Below, piece by piece: positions 8,990-17,101 of a stretch of 64,000 bases of DNA. Origin of the DNA: Pseudomonas sp. FeN3W (GTDB taxonomy: Bacteria; Pseudomonadota; Gammaproteobacteria; Pseudomonadales; Pseudomonadaceae); NCBI GenBank assembly GCA_030263805.2, contig CP136010.1, positions 496,001 to 560,000 of the forward strand. Direction: 5' to 3'. The notes under the pieces were generated by a model, which ran no database searches, was not told the DNA's origin, and saw only the letters and a program-made list of their open reading frames with translations. The position numbers and the translations under genes were made by a program. Within the stretch, counting starts at the first letter, position 1. Each line of letters starts with the position of its first letter.

Positions 8990-10136
8990 AGACGACCTCG
9001 ACGTCCCGCTGCGTCGACGAGCGTGGATTGGTGAGGATGCAGGGGTCCTGCATCGCATGTTGCGAGAGGAACGGGATATCGGAAAGGTTAACGCCGTGCA
9101 GGCTCAGCGTTTCGCGGAAGCCGATCTGCTGCTTCAGATCGATCAGATGCTGCACCAGCCGCTCGCGAACCTGACGGTGATTCAGCCCGCGCGGATCGAT
9201 GCCAAGGGTTTCGGCGACCTTGCGGTAGCGATCCGGCGAAGCGTCGTAATTGAATGCGACGACATGTTCGACCAGCACGGCATTGCAGACGCCATGGGGG
9301 AGATCGAGATAGCCGCCGAGGCTATGGGACATGGCATGCACCGCACCGAGAATCGCGTTGGAGAAGGCCAGCCCGGCCTGCATGCTGCCGAGCATGATCT
9401 GCTCGCGCAGCGCGATATCCGCCGGATTGGCGATCATTTGCGCAAGATTGCCGTTGATCAGTCGCATGGCTTCCAACGCGTGCGGATCGGTCAGTGGGCC
9501 ATGGCCAGTCGATACGAATGCCTCGATGGCGTGCACCAGCGCATCGATGCCGGTACAGGCGGAAAGGAACGGGTCCATGCTCAGTGTGGTTTCCGGATCG
9601 ATCAGCGAGACATCCGGCACGGCTGCCTTGCTGACGATGGAGAACTTCATCCGCTCTTCCTGGTTGGAAATGATCACGAACTGCGAGACATCCGCCGAGG
9701 TCCCGGCAGTCGTCGGAATCAGGATCAGCGGTGGGCTGGGCACGCGCAGCGTATCTACCCCTTCGAATTCATAGATATGGCGCCCATGCGCCGCGACGAT
9801 GCCGATGCCCTTTGCGCAATCCATTGGGCTGCCACCGCCTACCGCGACGATCACGTTGCAACCTTCGCTACGATACAGCTCGGCGCCGAGCATCACCTCT
9901 TCGCAACGGGGGTTGGGTGAAACCCCGGTGAACAGGCAATGTTCGATGTTCTGCCGGTCGAGGCTGGCCTGCACATCAGCCACCCAGCCCGCCTTCACGA
10001 CCCCGGGGTCGGATACCACCAGCACTTTTCGTGCGCCGAAATTGGCTGCACAAGTGCCGACGCTGTGGCGACAGCCGGCACCAAAGATGATTTCAGGGGA
10101 GACGAACTTGCGCTGAAGGCTGATATTCGGGCTCAT
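8973..10136 (-). CDS. ercA: ErcA-type iron-containing alcohol dehydrogenase
   Basis: A 387-residue group III iron-dependent alcohol dehydrogenase. The nucleotide-binding signature GGGSPMDCAKGIGI is near residues 97-110, and the metal-binding histidines lie in the second half (HAIEAFVSTGHGP, HAMSHSLGGYLDLPHG). In P. aeruginosa the orthologue at this position works, directly or by signalling, in the control of PQQ-dependent ethanol oxidation together with the downstream ErcS kinase; that role is transferred here by synteny. A 107-bp gap separates it from pqqH, enough for its own promoter. The family length is normal. Confidence 0.88.
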   Translation of the reverse strand: MSPNISLQRKFVSPEIIFGAGCRHSVGTCAANFGARKVLVVSDPGVVKAGWVADVQASLDRQNIEHCLFTGVSPNPRCEEVMLGAELYRSEGCNVIVAVGGGSPMDCAKGIGIVAAHGRHIYEFEGVDTLRVPSPPLILIPTTAGTSADVSQFVIISNQEERMKFSIVSKAAVPDVSLIDPETTLSMDPFLSACTGIDALVHAIEAFVSTGHGPLTDPHALEAMRLINGNLAQMIANPADIALREQIMLGSMQAGLAFSNAILGAVHAMSHSLGGYLDLPHGVCNAVLVEHVVAFNYDASPDRYRKVAETLGIDPRGLNHRQVRERLVQHLIDLKQQIGFRETLSLHGVNLSDIPFLSQHAMQDPCILTNPRSSTQRDVEVVYAEAL

Positions 10137-10243
10137 GACTACGGCCTTTTTTATTTTTTGTAACTAATGATCGCAAGCCTACTGCATTGCTCAGGTAAAG
10201 CAATGCGCCAAATGGCTGGTCGCTACCCCTCTACCTGAATGCT

Positions 10244-12184
10244 TCAGAGCAGCTGTTGGTAGAAGAGCAATTCACCTTGCAGCGCATCCGCAAGGTTGGC
10301 CGCCTGTCGAAACCCATGCCGCTCCTCGGGGTACAGGCGGTACTCGACCTCGATGCCGCGATCACGCAAAGCCGCGACCATCGACTCGGTCTGCTGCGGC
10401 AACACCACTGCATCCTGCCCGCCCTGCAAGAAGATGACGGGCGCACCGATACGATCGGCATTATGCAGAGGGGCGCGCTCACGAAAGCGCTCCGGCACCT
10501 GTTGCGGATCGCCGATCAGCCAGTCGAGGTAATCACCTTCGAACTTGTGCGTCACCCGCCGCAGGGCCAGCGGATCGCTGACGCCATACAGACTGGCGCC
10601 GCCGCGAAACAGCGCTGTCGTGGCCAGCGCACTCAACGCCGTGAAGCCACCGGCACTGGAGCCACGGATGAACAAGCGCTGCGGATCGACCTCGCCCTGT
10701 TCCACCAGTGCTCGTGCGGCCTGGCAGGCGTCCTCCACATCGACAATGCCCCACTGCTCGCGCAATCGCTGCCGGTAGGCCCGACCAAAGCCGCTGCTGC
10801 CGCGGTAGTTCACGTCGACCACGGCGAAACCGCGCTGGGTCCAATATTGGATGCGTGGATCGAATACCGGATAGCTCGCCGAAGTCGGCCCGCCATGGGC
10901 GAATACCACCAGCGGCGGCAAGGCCCCCGACTCGCCGCGGCAGTTCGCATTGGCGGGAGGGTAAAAGAAAGCATGTGCGACCTCGCCAGCGCCGGTCGGA
11001 AAGCGCATGGGCTGCGGGCGCGACAATTGATCGACCGCCAGCGGCTGCGCGCCGCCGGCGAGAATCTGCACCGCTCCACTGATCTGTTCGATGGCAAGGA
11101 CCGTGGGTGCTCGCTCCGGAGCGCCAGCGATACAGAACACATGGGTCTGGTTGGCGGCCAATTGGCGGCAACGGGTGAAGTCCTCAGCCAGTTGGCGCCG
11201 ACTGCCATCGGCAGCGTGCGCGAACAGCCAGCCGTAACCATCGACCATATGTGTCAACAACAGGCTGCCGTCGGCCAGTGGCAGGTAGCTGCTGGTGCCC
11301 AGCTGCCAGGGTGCCGGTGCACAATCGAAGTTCTGTACCGTATCCGCCTCTCCAGAGGCCGTCAGCGGATGATGAAGCAGCTGGCCGTCTGCCTCATACC
11401 AAGGCTGCCAAAAGCCCAGACGGTCGCTGAGGCAGAACAGCCGGCCGTCAGCGGCGAAGCGTGGCTGCTGCAAGGACTCACCACCCTTCGCGCCGGCCAG
11501 GCAGCGCCTGCTGCCCCAGTGCCCGCCGGGCAGTCGCTCAGCCACGCACAGGCGCGTCGAGGTCCAGGGCTGCTCAGGACGATCCCATTCGATCCAGGCC
11601 AGCCGTGCGCCGTCCGGACTGAGCAGCCCAGAGGCATAGAAGTCGGCACTCTCCACAACAACCCGACGTGCGCCATCGACCATGGAGATGCTCACCAGGC
11701 GATGCACGACGCCTCCGGCCTCATGGGATTCCTCCAGCGCCAGGATCGCATCGCTGACGGAGTCATGCTGCAGATCGCCATAACGGCGCCCAGACTCGGC
11801 CGTCAGCGCGATTGGCGGCGGTGCGGTATCGATGCCGTCGCTCAGCTGCAGGTAGATCTGCTGATCCGCCTCGTTGACGAAGGCGATGCCCTGCCCGGTC
11901 AGGCAGAACGCACCGCCGCCGTATTCATAGACGCGACTGCGTACCGAAAAGCCGGCCGGAGTCAGGCAACATGCGCGGCCGGCCTGCCAGAACCACAGCG
12001 TGCAGCGTCCTTGAACGGGGTCGTACTCGATCCAGAACAGCCCTCCGTGCCCGGCCCGCAACTCGGCATAATCCCGACTCGCGGCCGCGGCGGCCTCGGC
12101 GCTCCAGGCGCTCGGCCAGAAGCCATAGGGCAGCGCTTCGCCGTATGGGAGGGACGTGGACGAATCGTTGCGGGGCGATTTCAT
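10244..12184 (-). CDS. pqqH: PqqH, S9-family prolyl-oligopeptidase-like protein
   Basis: A 646-residue protein with an N-terminal beta-propeller part and a C-terminal alpha/beta-hydrolase domain. The nucleophile elbow is GSSAGG (in RLFIRGSSAGGFTAL), followed by an Asp in GGQDAVV and a His in EERHGFRQ, giving a complete Ser-Asp-His triad. No signal peptide is seen, so it should be cytoplasmic. In Pseudomonas it is the last pqq gene (PqqH) and is thought to help process the PqqA peptide, though this is not settled. The ATG overlaps the pqqE stop by 4 bp, so it is part of the same transcript. It is the only peptidase near either pqq-like cluster and could serve both. Confidence 0.88.
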   Translation of the reverse strand: MKSPRNDSSTSLPYGEALPYGFWPSAWSAEAAAAASRDYAELRAGHGGLFWIEYDPVQGRCTLWFWQAGRACCLTPAGFSVRSRVYEYGGGAFCLTGQGIAFVNEADQQIYLQLSDGIDTAPPPIALTAESGRRYGDLQHDSVSDAILALEESHEAGGVVHRLVSISMVDGARRVVVESADFYASGLLSPDGARLAWIEWDRPEQPWTSTRLCVAERLPGGHWGSRRCLAGAKGGESLQQPRFAADGRLFCLSDRLGFWQPWYEADGQLLHHPLTASGEADTVQNFDCAPAPWQLGTSSYLPLADGSLLLTHMVDGYGWLFAHAADGSRRQLAEDFTRCRQLAANQTHVFCIAGAPERAPTVLAIEQISGAVQILAGGAQPLAVDQLSRPQPMRFPTGAGEVAHAFFYPPANANCRGESGALPPLVVFAHGGPTSASYPVFDPRIQYWTQRGFAVVDVNYRGSSGFGRAYRQRLREQWGIVDVEDACQAARALVEQGEVDPQRLFIRGSSAGGFTALSALATTALFRGGASLYGVSDPLALRRVTHKFEGDYLDWLIGDPQQVPERFRERAPLHNADRIGAPVIFLQGGQDAVVLPQQTESMVAALRDRGIEVEYRLYPEERHGFRQAANLADALQGELLFYQQLL

Positions 12185-13335
12185 ACCTTGAGGATGAGCT
12201 TGGAAGCCTTCTCGTTACGATGCTGCAGCTGATCGAGCCCCAGCGCGCCGTGATCTGCCTGATCGCGAGCCGCAAGGATCTTGCCGTGATGCGCCGACTT
12301 GCTGCAAACGGGGTCGGCATTGGCGGCATCGCCGGTGAGCATGAATGCCTGGCAGCGGCAGCCGCCGAAGTCACGCTCCTTCTCGTCGCAACTGCGGCAG
12401 GGTTCCGGCATCCAGTCATAGCCACGAAATTTGTTGAAGCCGAAGGAATGTCGCCAGATGTGCTCGATGCTGTGCTCGCGTACGTTGGGGAACTCAACAG
12501 GCAGTTGGCGCGCACTGTGACAAGGCAACGCCGTGCCGTCCGGCGTGATATCGAGAAACAGGTTGCCCCAGCCGTTCATGCAGGCCTTCGGGCGTTCTTC
12601 GTAGTAATCGGGCGTCACGAAGATCAGCTTGCACGGATGGTTTTCGGCGGCGAGCTTGTCGCGCCACTCGTTGGTGATGCGCTCGGCACGTACCAGCTGT
12701 TCCTTGCTCGGCAGCAGCCCGGCGCGGTTCAGCTCGGCCCAACCATAGAACTGGCAGGTGGCGAGTTCGACGAAATCGGCCTCGAGGTCGATGCACAAAC
12801 GAATGATCTGGTCGATGTTGTCGATGTTGTGCCGATGGGTGACGAAGTTGAGCACCATCGGGTAGCCGTGCTTCTTCACTGCCCGGGCCATTTCCAGCTT
12901 GTGGGCAAAGGCCTTTTTCGAGCCGGCGAGCAGGTTGTTCACTTCTTCGTCGGCGGCCTGGAAGCTGATCTGGATATGGTCCAGGCCGGCCTCGGCGAAG
13001 CTGGCGATCTTCTCTTCGGTCAGGCCGATACCGGAGGTGATCAGGTTGGTGTAGTAGCCGAGCCCACGCGCAACAGCGATCAGCTCGGCGAGGTCCTGAC
13101 GCACCAGCGGCTCGCCTCCGGAGAAGCCCAGCTGGGCGGCGCCCATCTCGCGTGCCTGGCGGAACACCTCGATCCACTCGGCGGTGCTCAGCTCTTCGTG
13201 GCTACGGGCGAAATCCAGCGGATTGGAACAGTACGGGCACTGCAGCGGGCAACGATAAGTCAGCTCCGCCAGCAGCCAGAGCGGCGGGCCGGGCTCGTAG
13301 CCGGGTTTAGCGAAGCTCGATCCAGAACCGTTCAA
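12181..13335 (-). CDS. pqqE: PqqE, radical-SAM/SPASM PqqA cross-linking enzyme
   Basis: A 384-residue radical S-adenosylmethionine enzyme that makes the Glu-Tyr carbon-carbon link in PqqA, bound to PqqD. The CxxxCxxC cluster motif is in TYRCPLQCPYCSNP near residue 25-33; SGGEPL follows. The C-terminal SPASM cysteines are all present (KACMNGWG, LPCHSA, CRSCDEKERDFGGCRCQ, DPVCSK). I place the start at the TTG at 13335 because GGAGG lies 6 nt upstream and the PqqE paralogue in this window starts at the same relative position with ATG. An upstream extension to 13419 would lie inside pqqD and is not family-like. Overlaps pqqD by 29 bp and pqqH by 4 bp. Confidence 0.95.
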   Translation of the reverse strand: MNGSGSSFAKPGYEPGPPLWLLAELTYRCPLQCPYCSNPLDFARSHEELSTAEWIEVFRQAREMGAAQLGFSGGEPLVRQDLAELIAVARGLGYYTNLITSGIGLTEEKIASFAEAGLDHIQISFQAADEEVNNLLAGSKKAFAHKLEMARAVKKHGYPMVLNFVTHRHNIDNIDQIIRLCIDLEADFVELATCQFYGWAELNRAGLLPSKEQLVRAERITNEWRDKLAAENHPCKLIFVTPDYYEERPKACMNGWGNLFLDITPDGTALPCHSARQLPVEFPNVREHSIEHIWRHSFGFNKFRGYDWMPEPCRSCDEKERDFGGCRCQAFMLTGDAANADPVCSKSAHHGKILAARDQADHGALGLDQLQHRNEKASKLILKV

Positions 13336-13585
13336 CGGCAACCTCCAGGAACGCAACGATATCTTCTTGAATCCCTTCGGCATCGGGATAGCGGGCCTGC
13401 AGATCGGCGACGATCGCACCGACGCTACGCGTCCCGTCCACTTCGGTCAGCACCGCCGCGGCGCTCTCGTTGAGCTTGATCATCCCTTCCGGATAAAGCA
13501 GCACATGGCAGCTCTGCGCGGGTTCCCACTGGAAGCGGAAGCCACGGCGGAATGCTGGAATCTGGGTCAGTTGGATATCGCTCAT
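13307..13585 (-). CDS. pqqD: PqqD, PqqA peptide chaperone
   Basis: A 92-residue RRE-type peptide-binding protein that presents PqqA to PqqE. Recognised by FRFQWEPAQSCHVLLYPEGMIKLNESAAAVL and the winged-helix tail. The ATG at 13585 (MSDIQLTQIP) and another at 13591 are both possible; GGCGAGACG lies just upstream of the pair. The end overlaps pqqE by 29 bp. Shares the motif HVLLYPEG with the second PqqD of this window. Confidence 0.93.
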   Translation of the reverse strand: MSDIQLTQIPAFRRGFRFQWEPAQSCHVLLYPEGMIKLNESAAAVLTEVDGTRSVGAIVADLQARYPDAEGIQEDIVAFLEVAVERFWIELR

Positions 13586-13706
13586 CGTCATCGTCTCGCC
13601 AGTGGGCAGGTGGCTGCCTGGCCACGTGTTCATGGTCGTCAGGCGGCCCACTCTACAGGGGCCGGATACCTCATGGGTGGGCAGGATTTGCCTATATGGC
13701 TCGCGC

Positions 13707-14459
13707 CTAGAGGCTGATGCCCTTGTGCCAGATACGCTCGCGGGTCACGGTGTGGTACGGCGGGCGATCCAGTTCATAGGCCATGCTCATGGCGTCGAGC
13801 ATGCTCCACAGCACGTCGAGTTTGAACTGCAGAATCTCCAGCATACGCTCCTGCGCCTCGCGGGTGCGGTAGTGCTCCAGGGTGATCCGCAGGCCGTGCT
13901 CGACATCGCGGCGGGCTTCCTTCAGGCGCTTGCGGAAGTAGTCGTAGCCGGACGCATCGATCCACGGATAGTGCTGCGGCCAGCTGTCCAGGCGCGACTG
14001 GTGGATGGTCGGGGCGAAGAGTTCGGTCAGCGAGCTGCTGGCGGCCTCCTGCCAACTGGCGCGGCGGGCGAAGTTGACGTAGGCATCCACGGCGAAACGC
14101 ACGCCGGGCAGCACCAGTTCCTGCGACAGCACCTGCTCGCGGTCCAGCCCGACGGCTTCCGCCAGTCGCAACCAGGCCTCGATCCCCCCCTCTTCGCCTG
14201 GCGCGCCGTCGTGATCGATGATGCGCTGGATCCACTCCCGACGGGTGTCGCGATCCGGGCAGTTGGCCATGATCGCCGCATCCTTCACCGGAATGCAGAC
14301 CTGATAGTAGAAACGGTTGGCGACCCAGCCCTGAATCTGCTCGCGTGTCGCCTCCCCGGCGTACATGGCCCGGTGGAACGGGTGATGGATATGGTAGTAC
14401 TCGCCCTTGGCGCGCAGCGCCTGTTCGAATTCCGCGGGGCTCATGGCTGGCAGGATCAT
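13707..14459 (-). CDS. pqqC: PqqC, PQQ synthase (final oxidation step)
   Basis: A 250-residue cofactorless oxidase that closes the ring and performs the final eight-electron oxidation of AHQQ to PQQ. Recognised by the MSPAEFEQALRAKGEYYHIHHPFH start, the GWVANRFYYQVCIPVKDAAI region and EGGIEAWLRL. The start at 14459 gives the usual family length of 250. It lies between pqqB (76 bp gap) and pqqD (about 120 bp gap) on the same strand. The second pqq-like cluster of this window has no counterpart of it. Confidence 0.95.
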   Translation of the reverse strand: MILPAMSPAEFEQALRAKGEYYHIHHPFHRAMYAGEATREQIQGWVANRFYYQVCIPVKDAAIMANCPDRDTRREWIQRIIDHDGAPGEEGGIEAWLRLAEAVGLDREQVLSQELVLPGVRFAVDAYVNFARRASWQEAASSSLTELFAPTIHQSRLDSWPQHYPWIDASGYDYFRKRLKEARRDVEHGLRITLEHYRTREAQERMLEILQFKLDVLWSMLDAMSMAYELDRPPYHTVTRERIWHKGISL

Positions 14460-14535
14460 GGCAGTGTCTTTCCTTTTCTTATCGTTCCGATATTCGTATC
14501 GCAGCACCAGGCGGCTGAAGGCCGCGATTCGGGTG

Positions 14536-15447
14536 CTATAGCTCGATGTTCATGCCATCGAAGGACACTTCGATTCCATGCTCGCCGAGGGTTTCGCGTT
14601 CGACGGAATCTTCATCGAGGATCGGATTGGTGTTGTTGATGTGGATGAGGATCTTGCGAACCGCGGGCATGCCGTCGAGCACCTCGATCATGCCGCCCGG
14701 GCCGCTCTGCTGCAGGTGTCCCATCTCGCTGCCGAGCTTGGTGCCGACCTCGCGCACGAGCATTTCGTCATCGCGCCACAGGGTGCCGTCGACCAGCAGG
14801 CAATCAGCCTGGCGCATGGTTTCCAGCAGTTCGTCACTGACCTTGCCCAGGCCCGGCGCATAGAACAACGTGCCACCGGTTTTGCGATCGTCGATCAGAA
14901 GGCCGATGTTGTCGCCGGGATGCGGGTCATTGCGGTGCGGTGAATACGGCGGCGCGGAGCTGCGCAGCGGAATCGGCGTGATGTGCAGGCTAGGGCAACA
15001 GGGAATGGTGAAGCTGCCGGTCAGGGCGATGGGGTTCCATTTCAAGCCGCCGTTCCAGTGTTCGAGCATGTTGAACAGCGGAAACCCGGTGGTCAGGTCC
15101 TGATGAACCATCTCGGTGCACCAGACCTCATGCGGGCAACCCTCACGCAAGGTCAGCAGGCCGGTGGTGTGATCGATCTGGCTGTCCAGCAGAACGATGG
15201 CACCGATGGCGGTATCTCGCGGCGCCCGGGCTGGCTGTAGCGTCGGGAACGACTCCAGCTGAGCGCGGATGTCCGGCGAGGCATTACACAGAATCCAATC
15301 GACACCGTTGTCGCTGATGGCGATCGACGACTGGGTGCGCGCCTTCGCATTGAGCGTGCCGGCGCGCAGGCCGGCGCAGTTGGCGCAATTGCAGTTCCAC
15401 TGCGGAAAACCACCGCCCGCAGCGGACCCAAGAATACGGATGAACAT
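14536..15447 (-). CDS. pqqB: PqqB, metallo-beta-lactamase-fold hydroxylase
   Basis: A 303-residue metallo-beta-lactamase-fold protein that hydroxylates the Glu-Tyr intermediate in PQQ synthesis. It begins MFIRILGSAAGGGFPQWNCNCANC, with the CxCxxC zinc-type motif typical of PqqB, and continues with SSIAISDNG and a DSQIDHTTGLLTLREG stretch, the variant metal-binding region. The start at 15447 gives the usual family length; a longer frame reaching into the hairpin and pqqA is rejected. It follows pqqA after a 47-bp spacer with a strong hairpin. Confidence 0.95.
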   Translation of the reverse strand: MFIRILGSAAGGGFPQWNCNCANCAGLRAGTLNAKARTQSSIAISDNGVDWILCNASPDIRAQLESFPTLQPARAPRDTAIGAIVLLDSQIDHTTGLLTLREGCPHEVWCTEMVHQDLTTGFPLFNMLEHWNGGLKWNPIALTGSFTIPCCPSLHITPIPLRSSAPPYSPHRNDPHPGDNIGLLIDDRKTGGTLFYAPGLGKVSDELLETMRQADCLLVDGTLWRDDEMLVREVGTKLGSEMGHLQQSGPGGMIEVLDGMPAVRKILIHINNTNPILDEDSVERETLGEHGIEVSFDGMNIEL

Positions 15448-15466
15448 GGACAGCCCCCAAAAGCGA

Positions 15467-15488
15467 AGCCCCGGCCGGAGCCGGGGCT
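15467..15488 (-). promoter_or_regulatory. Hairpin between pqqA and pqqB
   Basis: A perfect 9-bp inverted repeat (AGCCCCGGC / GCCGGGGCT) with a 4-nt loop sits in the 47-bp gap between the pqqA stop and the pqqB start. There is no T run, so it is more likely an attenuator or RNA-stability element than a full terminator. Such a structure fits the need for much more PqqA peptide than enzyme; the effect is inferred. Confidence 0.7.
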
Positions 15489-15494
15489 GATCGA

Positions 15495-15566
15495 TCAACG
15501 ATTTGCGAAGTACATGGTGACTTCGAAACCAATACGCATGTCGGTGAAAGCGGGTTTAGTCCACAT
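15495..15566 (-). CDS. pqqA: PqqA, PQQ precursor peptide
   Basis: A 23-residue peptide beginning MWTKPAFTDMRIGF and ending EVTMYFANR, the canonical PqqA. The conserved Glu and Tyr of the E-V-T-M-Y core (spacing Glu-x3-Tyr) supply all carbons of PQQ. A GAGG ribosome binding site lies about 9 nt upstream (AAAGAGGACCGACCT). It heads the pqqABCDEH operon on the minus strand. Confidence 0.97.
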   Translation of the reverse strand: MWTKPAFTDMRIGFEVTMYFANR

Positions 15567-15742
15567 AGGTCGGTCCTCTTTTTATGGTGCCGGAAGATTC
15601 CGACAGCCCAATTAAGCCCCCTGTTCTGCCTTTAGCAGAATGGTACTTTGGAAGGAGACAGCGCCGTGCCTTGGTAGTGCCCGACAGACGGCTGTCATTG
15701 CTGCGTTTCGATTACCAGCTAACGCCCGGCGCTGGTGCGCTG

Positions 15743-16861
15743 TCAACTTGAACCCAGTGCCGGCCGACCGTTGGCATTACGCCAGGCCAGTTCATTGGTG
15801 ATGGTCGCCATGGGTACGAACATCGTGCCGTCGAATTCATTCAGCGGCAGTCCCTGCGCGATTCGCTGCGGCCAGTCGTTGTTCGCCAACGCGGCCTTGC
15901 CGACAGCGACCAGGTCCATTTCCCCCTGAGTCAGCAACTTTTCGGCTTGCTCGCCCGTAACGATGCCGCCATTGCCGATCACCGGGATCGAAACGCTACC
16001 CTTGGCAAGCGCAGCGAAGCTCGATCCGCTGCCGAAAGCCGGCGCAGCGGCATCCGGCTCGGTGACATGCAGATAATCGAGGCCGGCCTCAGCCAGCGTG
16101 CGGAAACGCTGCCGGGCTTCGTCCGCCCCACCCTCCCACTTCAGCTGGCTGTCGCACACCATGCTCTGCGACAGACGCATGCCGACCACGAATTCATCGT
16201 CAACCGCGGCCCGCACCGCCGCGATGACCATCAGCGGCAAGCGCAGGCGGTCGAGGAAATCTCCACCCCAGTGATCGTCGCGCTGATTGAACTCGGTGCT
16301 GATGAACTCGTGCAGCAGGTAGCCGTTCGCACCGTGCAACTCGACGCCGTCGAAACCGGCTTCACGAGCATGGACCGCGGCCTGTGCAAACCCGGCGATG
16401 GCTTCCTGAATCTCGTCTTCGCTGATCTGCGCGGGCGTTGCATAGGGGCCTTCGCCGCCGTAGAAGGTCAGCTGCGAGCCACCAGGCTGCACCGCCGATG
16501 GCGCAACGTGCCGGGCATGATGGATGTTGCCCTGTGTCTGCGCGCCTCCGTGCATGAGCTGGGCGATGAACGCGGCGCCAGCGTCGTGCACGGCGTCGAC
16601 TACCAGCCTCCAGCTGTCCCGGTGAGCTTCGGTCGCAAGCCCGGGCTGGTTGAAGTAACCCTGGCTGTAGGCCGTATCGGTATAGATGCCTTCGCTGATG
16701 AGCATGGCGAATCCGCCCTTGGCGAACGAGGCGTAGTAATCGCGCATCAACTCATTGGCGGCACCTTCGGCTTCGGCACTGACGCGGGTCATCGGCGCAA
16801 CGACTGCACGATTGCGCAGCTTCAGGTGTTTCAGCGAACAGGGTTCGAGCAGTTGCGACAT
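15743..16861 (-). CDS. NADH:flavin oxidoreductase, old yellow enzyme family
   Basis: A 372-residue FMN-dependent ene-reductase-type TIM barrel. The start MSQLLEPCSLKHLKLRNRAVVAPMTR at 16861 is preceded by GAGGAG 7 nt upstream; a longer frame to 17086 runs through the exaC terminator and is rejected. Recognisable motifs: APMTRVSAE, LMHGGAQT, FDGVELHGANGYLLHEF (substrate and FMN site with the His-Asn pair), and PVIGNGGIVTGEQAE (FMN phosphate). The substrate is unknown. It lies between two gene sets for PQQ-linked alcohol metabolism and is transcribed in the same direction as exaC, but separated from it by a strong terminator. Confidence 0.85.
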   Translation of the reverse strand: MSQLLEPCSLKHLKLRNRAVVAPMTRVSAEAEGAANELMRDYYASFAKGGFAMLISEGIYTDTAYSQGYFNQPGLATEAHRDSWRLVVDAVHDAGAAFIAQLMHGGAQTQGNIHHARHVAPSAVQPGGSQLTFYGGEGPYATPAQISEDEIQEAIAGFAQAAVHAREAGFDGVELHGANGYLLHEFISTEFNQRDDHWGGDFLDRLRLPLMVIAAVRAAVDDEFVVGMRLSQSMVCDSQLKWEGGADEARQRFRTLAEAGLDYLHVTEPDAAAPAFGSGSSFAALAKGSVSIPVIGNGGIVTGEQAEKLLTQGEMDLVAVGKAALANNDWPQRIAQGLPLNEFDGTMFVPMATITNELAWRNANGRPALGSS

Positions 16862-16955
16862 GGGATTCTCCTCATCTTCGGCACAGGGGCATGTTGATGG
16901 GAGGCGTGTCAGTGGCGGGGAGTTCGATGTACGCGATGGCTGGTTCACCACCGGG

Positions 16956-16982
16956 CAAAAAAAACGCGGCCGGGGCCGCGTT
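16956..16982 (-). terminator. Rho-independent terminator of the exaC-type gene
   Basis: Read on the minus strand, a perfect 9-bp stem (AACGCGGCC / GGCCGCGTT) is followed by a run of eight T residues. It lies about 120 bp after the aldehyde dehydrogenase stop and about 95 bp before the start of the flavin oxidoreductase gene, so it separates the two. Confidence 0.85.
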
Positions 16983-17101
16983 GCGATAGGAACCTTACGC
17001 TCGGTTCGAGGGGGATTACAGCAGAAGCGGCGCAGGTCCCTGCACATGACGTGCGTAGCAAAATAAACCGGCGCGCTGGAGCTCACACGCCGGGGCCCTC
17101 A

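Noticed and set aside
10256..12232. A 658-codon plus-strand frame opposite pqqH
   Set aside because: Antisense to a clear S9 peptidase; composition is low-complexity Arg/Gln/Gly.
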